Source: Methylococcales bacterium (lineage in GTDB: Bacteria; Pseudomonadota; Gammaproteobacteria; Methylococcales; Methylomonadaceae). From it: a stretch of 64,000 nt of DNA. The notes under the pieces were generated by a model. That model made no database searches. It saw only the letters and a list, made by a program, of their open reading frames with translations, and was not told where the DNA came from. Position 1 is the first letter of the stretch. Each line of letters starts with the position of its first letter. The stretch is taken from positions 111,444-175,443 of the forward strand of contig JAPLRS010000029.1 in assembly GCA_026399015.1 (NCBI GenBank). The letters run 5' to 3'. The translations under genes and the position numbers were made by a program. Shown here piece after piece: positions 59,660-64,000 of the stretch.

Positions 59660-60786
59660 TAAGTGAGTTCAGCGTGCATGCTCTGAGCATCCAGTAACGA
59701 CATATCTGTCACACTTTGAACAATGCCAGCGCCTTTATTACTGTCCTTTAGATATAGCCTTAAGGTATCAAAAAACGGTGTTTCAAAACTTTCTGCTGTT
59801 TTTTTAATGTAGTCTCTCGCGTTGAGTTGAGAAACATCGCCTAACAAAGCTGAGCTCAAGTTTTTATAGCTTTGATTAAATTTCGTAATCCAGCCATAAA
59901 GACCAGTGCCTAATTCTAGTTTAGGTAAATCATGTGCTTCCGCATAACAATTAGCCTGCACATAAATGGTGTTAGGTGAGATCAGTTCTTTAACGGCAAT
60001 GCGCTTTAAACATTCAATTTTTTTGTTGTTAGTGGGCTGTGCCAGAATATCTTGATAGGCTTGTTTTGCTTTATCCTCAGGAAAAAGTAATGCACCAGCA
60101 AAGGCATCAGCAAAATCTTCGGCTTCTTCACCAGAGAGTGACGGCGATAGGCAATGGCCTAATTCATGCGCCATCCAAAACTTAAAGTCATGGATGTTTA
60201 CATCCAGATTAAGATAAACCCATGTTGTTTGAGAATCCGGCAGATAGATGTGTACGGCATTCTCATGACGGTCTTTATTGCCCCATAATACCGGCACGAT
60301 AACCGCTTGCAATTCACGAAAGCGCCGAATTAAATGCGTAAAATCAATGGTATCTTCAGGGCTTAGATTTATATCATGCCGAACTTTTAGCGCGACTTTT
60401 TGTAAATAAGCATAGTCACACTGCGGTTGCTTTAATACCGGTGGCATTTCTAGCGTATCAAAGGGTAAATAAGGCGCTAAGTGCCGAAGGAATCGCCCCA
60501 TTTCTTGGGCTTTTTCGACATGATGGTCTTTGGTTTTAGTGCCTTTCATTTTTCGAAAAGCGACGACGGGCGCATTAGGTTCGTCTTTAATCACCAGCTC
60601 ATCTAAGCTTAATTTAAGCAGTTTGCCTAAGTGCAGTAGTTTGTTAGGTCGGGGAAAAGATTTGTCATTCAGCCATTGAGATACGGCTTCTCTAGAGACA
60701 TCAAGCGTATCAGCAATGGCCGTTTGAGTTAACCCGGCTTTTGCCATTGCTTGAGTAGCATTTTGTATATTTAGTTTCTTTTGCAT
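59659..60786 (-). CDS. XRE regulator fused to ImmA/IrrE metallopeptidase
   Basis: 375 aa: an HTH_XRE domain (about 10-60, with TQTAIADTLDVSREAVSQWL), a middle region, and an ImmA/IrrE (DUF955) peptidase domain with HELGH at 207-211 and EEAEDFADAFAGALLFP supplying the third ligand. In phage-like and ICE systems ImmA-type proteins cleave repressors. Here it is paired with a PIN toxin-like gene, suggesting an antitoxin or switch. Two remnants of its 3' end lie at 57601 and 62538. Confidence 0.88.
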   Translation of the reverse strand: MQKKLNIQNATQAMAKAGLTQTAIADTLDVSREAVSQWLNDKSFPRPNKLLHLGKLLKLSLDELVIKDEPNAPVVAFRKMKGTKTKDHHVEKAQEMGRFLRHLAPYLPFDTLEMPPVLKQPQCDYAYLQKVALKVRHDINLSPEDTIDFTHLIRRFRELQAVIVPVLWGNKDRHENAVHIYLPDSQTTWVYLNLDVNIHDFKFWMAHELGHCLSPSLSGEEAEDFADAFAGALLFPEDKAKQAYQDILAQPTNNKKIECLKRIAVKELISPNTIYVQANCYAEAHDLPKLELGTGLYGWITKFNQSYKNLSSALLGDVSQLNARDYIKKTAESFETPFFDTLRLYLKDSNKGAGIVQSVTDMSLLDAQSMHAELT

Positions 60787-60870
60787 GACGAGCAGTATAG
60801 TGACTCGTCAAGTTTAGTCAAGTTTTATAGCGTGAAAAGCGCTAGAATAACTGTGCCAGAAGTTAAGTAA

Positions 60871-60897
60871 GTCGGGTTAGCGATAGCGTAACTCGAC
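60871..60897. repeat. Degenerate palindrome, dispersed-repeat-like
   Basis: GTCGGGTTAGCGATAGCG followed by TAACTCGAC forms an imperfect inverted repeat with arms GTCGxGTTA. Similar GTTAGCG..CGTAAC palindromes are scattered in many proteobacterial genomes. Role unknown. Confidence 0.5.
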
Positions 60898-60968
60898 AAT
60901 TTTGGCTTATTAAAACTGCATTCACCAAGAAATATCCTGATCCATTTATCGTTCAAAACATAAGTAAA

Positions 60969-60985
60969 AAGGGGTCTGACCCCTT
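60969..60985. terminator. Palindrome at the HNH gene stop
   Basis: AAGGGGTC and GACCCCTT flank a single T, a perfect 8-bp inverted repeat. It overlaps the HNH stop codon. Copies of this motif often stand near REP-associated transposase loci; here it could serve as a weak hairpin at the 3' end. Confidence 0.4.
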
Positions 60986-61790
60986 ATCCTATATTTTCTA
61001 AATAATTGTTTGTCAACTTTGATCTTAATTCTTCAATAGAATAAGGCGGCTGTTTCTTGTGTAACATGGCATGACAGTTGGGACATACAGGGCGCAAATC
61101 TGTAATGGGGTCAACGACGTATTCTGCTTTTATATCTGCAAGAGGTGTTAAATGATGTACATGAATAAATCCTGCGCCTATTGAGCCGTACTTTTTCTCA
61201 AAATCGAAATCGCACACTTTACAAATTGCACCGTAATACTCAATAGATTGTGTTCTAGCCTTCGAATTCCTTTCATAGGAATTTACAAGCACCGTGGTCT
61301 TAGCACCTTCAAAATAATTATTAATATCTGGAACTTCATCTGGAAATATAAGCAGGTCTTTATAATTTTCAGCAACTTGTTTAGTATCAATTAATGCTAG
61401 CATAGGCTTTTGGGTTTCTAATTTTCTGACAGAGAAACCAGTCTTAGCTTTACTATCTATGTATATTTCCCAGATACCATGTTTGTTAGGGTCATATAAT
61501 TCATAGATAGCAGTTTTTCCCTTACCTTGCTTAAACAAAGCATCATGCTCATTTCCAGAATCAGATCTTCTAGCTGATAGGTTTTGTGAAAAATTTAGTC
61601 TTGTTGGATTATTAACTGAAATAGTGGTTAAGTCGGGCGACAAGTTTGTCTTTTTATATTCAACCTGCGATTCTGTTTTAAGAATTTGACTTTGAATTTC
61701 ACTGGTACTAGCACTTCCACCTAATTTACGAACAGCTTCTAAGGCTAATTCCCATGTACGCTTACTTCCGTGTTTATAGTGTCGTGTCAT
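60984..61790 (-). CDS. HNH endonuclease
   Basis: 268 aa. The C-terminal HNH domain shows CKVCDFDFEKKYG, HVHHLTPL, DPITDLRPVCPNCHAMLH: two CxxC zinc pairs around the His-rich core. The N-terminus (SASTSEIQSQILK) looks like a winged-helix reader domain. Similar HNH proteins occur in restriction systems without a methylase partner; no methyltransferase is seen here. Confidence 0.85.
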   Translation of the reverse strand: MTRHYKHGSKRTWELALEAVRKLGGSASTSEIQSQILKTESQVEYKKTNLSPDLTTISVNNPTRLNFSQNLSARRSDSGNEHDALFKQGKGKTAIYELYDPNKHGIWEIYIDSKAKTGFSVRKLETQKPMLALIDTKQVAENYKDLLIFPDEVPDINNYFEGAKTTVLVNSYERNSKARTQSIEYYGAICKVCDFDFEKKYGSIGAGFIHVHHLTPLADIKAEYVVDPITDLRPVCPNCHAMLHKKQPPYSIEELRSKLTNNYLENIG

Positions 61791-61868
61791 TTTTGATTAT
61801 CTGAATATAATTTACTTTTAAAGTTTTTTAATACTGGAGCTATTAAAACTTTAGTGCGGGCCGATATC

Positions 61869-62207
61869 TTAGGGATCCGCTATTTCAACAACATCTTCAC
61901 CAGATATTAATAACTTTTGTGCCTTAACAAAGACCTTTGTTAACAAATCTTGTAGCCGACGATTTGTTACATTGCCACAGGTGATCCATAATAATTGAGG
62001 TGGTTTACCCAAGCGCAAAACCATTTCTACAAAATCACTATCTTTACTGATAATAACAATGCCATCTTGACGGGCATTTTGAAAAATCTCTGAATCTTCC
62101 GCATCACGTAAATTTAAATCACGCAATGCATAAGCTTCAACTTTAAATGTATCAGACAGCCACTTTGCTAGTTGGGGTGGAAGTTGGGCATCAACCCAAT
62201 AAATCAT
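61869..62207 (-). CDS. DUF5615 PIN-like toxin
   Basis: 112 aa. The PIN-like DUF5615 pattern is clear: YWVDAQLPPQLAKWL (Asp6), LNLRDAEDSEIFQNARQDG, and IISKDSDFVEMVLRLGKPP. These proteins pair with DUF433 antitoxins. Its ATG overlaps the DUF433 stop by ATGA, as expected for a toxin-antitoxin operon. Confidence 0.9.
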   Translation of the reverse strand: MIYWVDAQLPPQLAKWLSDTFKVEAYALRDLNLRDAEDSEIFQNARQDGIVIISKDSDFVEMVLRLGKPPQLLWITCGNVTNRRLQDLLTKVFVKAQKLLISGEDVVEIADP

Positions 62208-62425
62208 GCAACTAATCGCTCTAAATTTGCACGACGAGCGGCATATAAAAGACAGGCTTGAATATCAAGTAACTCTAAATCTGGAAAATCTTGCAGAATT
62301 TCTTCTTGGCTTACGCCTTCACCTAACATTTGTAGAATGTCGCTAACGCGAATTCTCATGTTACGAACACAAGGCTTACCACCACATTGAAGAGGATTAT
62401 AAGTAATTCTAGTTTCTAAGGTCAT
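62204..62425 (-). CDS. DUF433 antitoxin
   Basis: 73 aa with the DUF433 helix-turn-helix: RITYNPLQCGGKPCVRNMRIRV, then ILQMLGEGVSQEEILQDFPDL and the C-terminal ACLLYAARR. DUF433 proteins neutralise and autoregulate with DUF5615 partners. First gene of the pair. Confidence 0.9.
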   Translation of the reverse strand: MTLETRITYNPLQCGGKPCVRNMRIRVSDILQMLGEGVSQEEILQDFPDLELLDIQACLLYAARRANLERLVA

Positions 62426-62537
62426 ATTAAGGTCTATTTATCCAGTAACTTTATGTATTTAAATCATATCATACAATCCCTTGAGATAATCCAGAACGAC
62501 TTACTCGATTTGGCTACTGGCTCAGAAAGAATAACGA

Positions 62538-62759
62538 ATTTTTGATTGAGTCATTAAGTGAGTTCAGCGTGCATGCTCTGAGCATCTAGTAACGGCATAT
62601 CGGTCACACTTTGAATAATGCCAGCGCCTTTGCTAGTCTGCTTTAGATATAGTCTTAAGGTATCAAAAAACGGTGTTTGAAAACTGTCTGCTGTTTTTTT
62701 AATGTAGTCTCTCGCGTTAAGTTGAGAAACATCACCCAACAAGGCTGAACTTAAGTTTT
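62538..62759 (-). pseudogene. Remnant 2 of the XRE-ImmA gene 3' end
   Basis: 222 bp match the 3' part of 59659-60786. The minus-strand frame reads LGDVSQLNARDYIKKTADSF and ends DMPLLDAQSMHAELT; 55 of the last 62 residues agree with the intact gene. The 5' part (HTH and peptidase) is missing, and past the stop only the first PIN codons (MTQSKI) remain. Similarity breaks at 62759 and 62538. Confidence 0.85.
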
Positions 62760-62949
62760 ATTAATTAGGAGTATTTTTATAAATATAGGGTACATTAAAT
62801 CATCACATTCAGATGCAAGCAGTTGTTTAAAATAAGGCTTTAACAGTAATACATACCGTTGTGTCATATCAACATGAGCAGGTAAATATACGTATTATTT
62901 CTGCTAGACCAGCAACACGTCATGAACAAAAAAACTATGAGAGTGAATT

Positions 62950-63159
62950 ATGAAAGACGAATATGATTTTTCTAATGCAGAGCGCGGTAAGTTTTATCAA
63001 TCCGGTGCTCAATTGAATATTCCTGTTTATTTAGATCAAGACGTCGAAAGTTGGTTTGCTGAGAAAGCCAGAATTAAAGGGGTAGAGTTACAAAGCCTTA
63101 TTAATGAATTGCTACGTAAAGATATTTCACTTATCCAAGAAGTGACAGGGAAAAACTAG
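62950..63159 (+). CDS. BrnA-like antitoxin, no toxin adjacent
   Basis: 69 aa matching the BrnA-type ribbon-helix-helix antitoxins: KDEYDFSNAERGKFY, LNIPVYLDQDVESWF, and GVELQSLINELLRKDISLI. BrnA normally follows a BrnT RNase toxin gene. None is found here, so it is an orphan regulator or remnant. Confidence 0.7.
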   Translation: MKDEYDFSNAERGKFYQSGAQLNIPVYLDQDVESWFAEKARIKGVELQSLINELLRKDISLIQEVTGKN

Positions 63160-63196
63160 ATTTCGTCTTTAAAATGTGGGTTTAGATTTCGAGTTT

Positions 63197-63295
63197 TTAA
63201 ACAATCTTTAGCCCTAAAAGTTGCTGGAAAGGCTGAAAATCTTTATCTGAATGCAATAACGAAATATCATTTTCTATGAAGAAGGTAGCAATCAT
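63197..63295 (-). pseudogene. VapC C-terminal fragment
   Basis: A 32-codon frame reads IATFFIENDISLLHSDKDFQPF and ends LGLKIV, which is the conserved C-terminal end of VapC PIN toxins (the LLHxDxDF motif). The rest of the gene is missing. It starts 5 bp after the HigA-like stop. Confidence 0.75.
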
Positions 63296-63300
63296 TGTAT

Positions 63301-63591
63301 TTAATGAGCGGTCACTTCTATTTTTAAACCAGTAGATTTTAAAATACGTACGAGTGTTTTTATAGTTGGATTACCTCTTTTGGACAGGGTTCTATAGAGA
63401 GTTTCACGAGATAATTCTGTTTTTTCTGCGATAGTTGCCATGCCACCCCTAGCATCTACAACTTTTCTTAATGCTGATAGATAGGTTGCAGGATCATCAT
63501 CTTCACTTGCGGCATTTAAAAAATCTGCAACAAATTCAGCGTCCTTAATTTGTTCAAACAACCAATCATTATGTTTATTTTCTATTTTCAT
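63301..63591 (-). CDS. HigA-like antitoxin (COG3636)
   Basis: 96 aa from ATG 63591, with GAGG eight bases upstream; the in-frame extension to 63672 lies inside the toxin gene. Features: an HTH block (MATIAEKTELSRETLYRTLSKRGNP) following DDDPATYLSALRKVVDARGG. It matches addiction-module antidotes of the COG3636 type paired with COG3657 killers. Stop 63301. Confidence 0.88.
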   Translation of the reverse strand: MKIENKHNDWLFEQIKDAEFVADFLNAASEDDDPATYLSALRKVVDARGGMATIAEKTELSRETLYRTLSKRGNPTIKTLVRILKSTGLKIEVTAH

Positions 63592-63913
63592 TTGTGCCTC
63601 GCGTTTGCCAGTCTTTCCAACGAGATATTGCTTTCGTAATGTCTGCTTACTGAGTGCTTTTATCACCACCATTGCATAACAGGATGACTTTCTTGTTTTC
63701 TATTGCGTAATAAACTCGATAGCCAGGCCCACAATCAATCCGCAATTCCCACACACTTTCACCGACTGATTTACAATCTCCAAAATTCCCATTTTCTAGA
63801 CGTATTAATCTTGCCGCAATTCTAGCTAGACCTTGTCTATCTTTAATGCTATTTAACCAATTCGTAAATAGGTTATTTCCGTTTAGATCTACATAGTGTT
63901 TTAATTCATACAT
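63575..63913 (-). pseudogene. HigB-like toxin (COG3657) with in-frame stop
   Basis: The RelE/ParE-fold toxin starts at ATG 63913 (MYELKHYVDLNG) and reads LARIAARLIRLENGNFGDCKSVGESVWELRID and LLCNGGDKSTQ, then meets TAA (63649-63647) after 88 residues. The same frame goes on for 23 codons (ADITKAISRWKDWQTRG...) to a TAA at 63577-63575, overlapping the antitoxin start as in intact pairs. The family normally continues past GGDKSTQ. So one nonsense change has shortened the toxin, which may be inactive. Confidence 0.75.
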
Positions 63914-64000
63914 GGGTCTAATGTAGCTTAAGAGCTACTATAAATCAAATTAACTTTGCTATTCCGGTTTGGTTACTGGCAGAAAATCTATTAGTCGATG

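Noticed and set aside
63914..64000. Possible further gene at the right edge
   Set aside because: Only 87 bp remain; nothing but a probable promoter area of the HigBA-like pair can be seen.

Overview
The window is chromosomal DNA from an AT-rich gammaproteobacterium. The gene content (pqqABCDE, single-lipoyl aceF, YhdP/TldD/RNase G/Maf/RlmH cluster, hemCDXY, panBCD-folK-pcnB, a PEP-CTERM protein) fits a methylotroph such as a Methylococcales methanotroph. That placement is an inference from PQQ synthesis and the PEP-CTERM anchor; no methanol or methane oxidation gene lies in the window. Coding is dense on both strands.

Positions 1-54000 are mostly core genome. Left to right: a GH17-like protein cut by the window edge, a CorC/CNNM transporter and proS (minus); the pyruvate dehydrogenase operon aceE-aceF-lpdA (plus); a GST-like gene; groS-groL with a perfect CIRCE operator; moeB; the PQQ operon, with two hairpin terminators between pqqA and pqqB; ubiX; a proline iminopeptidase; an outer-membrane protein; thiO and pyrD. 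Next comes a long minus-strand block: tldE, tldD, a BamC-like lipoprotein, a nitrilase, yhdP, rng, maf, rlmH, panD, panC, panB, folK and pcnB. The pcnB reading frame appears to begin at a non-canonical AUU codon, as known for E. coli pcnB. After it are a small membrane ORF, an RDD protein, prlC-ubiD, a MAPEG protein, a PEP-CTERM protein next to an alkaline phosphatase, the heme genes hemY-hemX-hemD-hemC, pdxA-rsmA and an EVE-domain gene.

From about 54000 to the right edge the DNA changes character: small genes, poor matches to known families, broken genes and repeats. It holds an FN3-like gene, an 84-bp tandem repeat array that ends in a hairpin, four small plus-strand genes for secreted or membrane proteins (one Rap1a/Tai-immunity-like), and a two-gene cassette of unknown type with a membrane partner. 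It also has an XRE-ImmA/PIN pair, an HNH endonuclease, a DUF433/DUF5615 toxin-antitoxin pair, an orphan BrnA-like antitoxin, a VapC tail, and a HigBA-like pair whose toxin carries an in-frame stop. Three same-orientation copies of the 3' end of the XRE-ImmA gene (one full gene, two remnants) punctuate this region. This suggests that modules have been swapped or deleted by recombination between copies.

Functional themes: PQQ cofactor supply, UbiX/UbiD quinone synthesis (in separate loci), pantothenate and heme synthesis, envelope biogenesis, and a decaying defence/toxin-antitoxin island.
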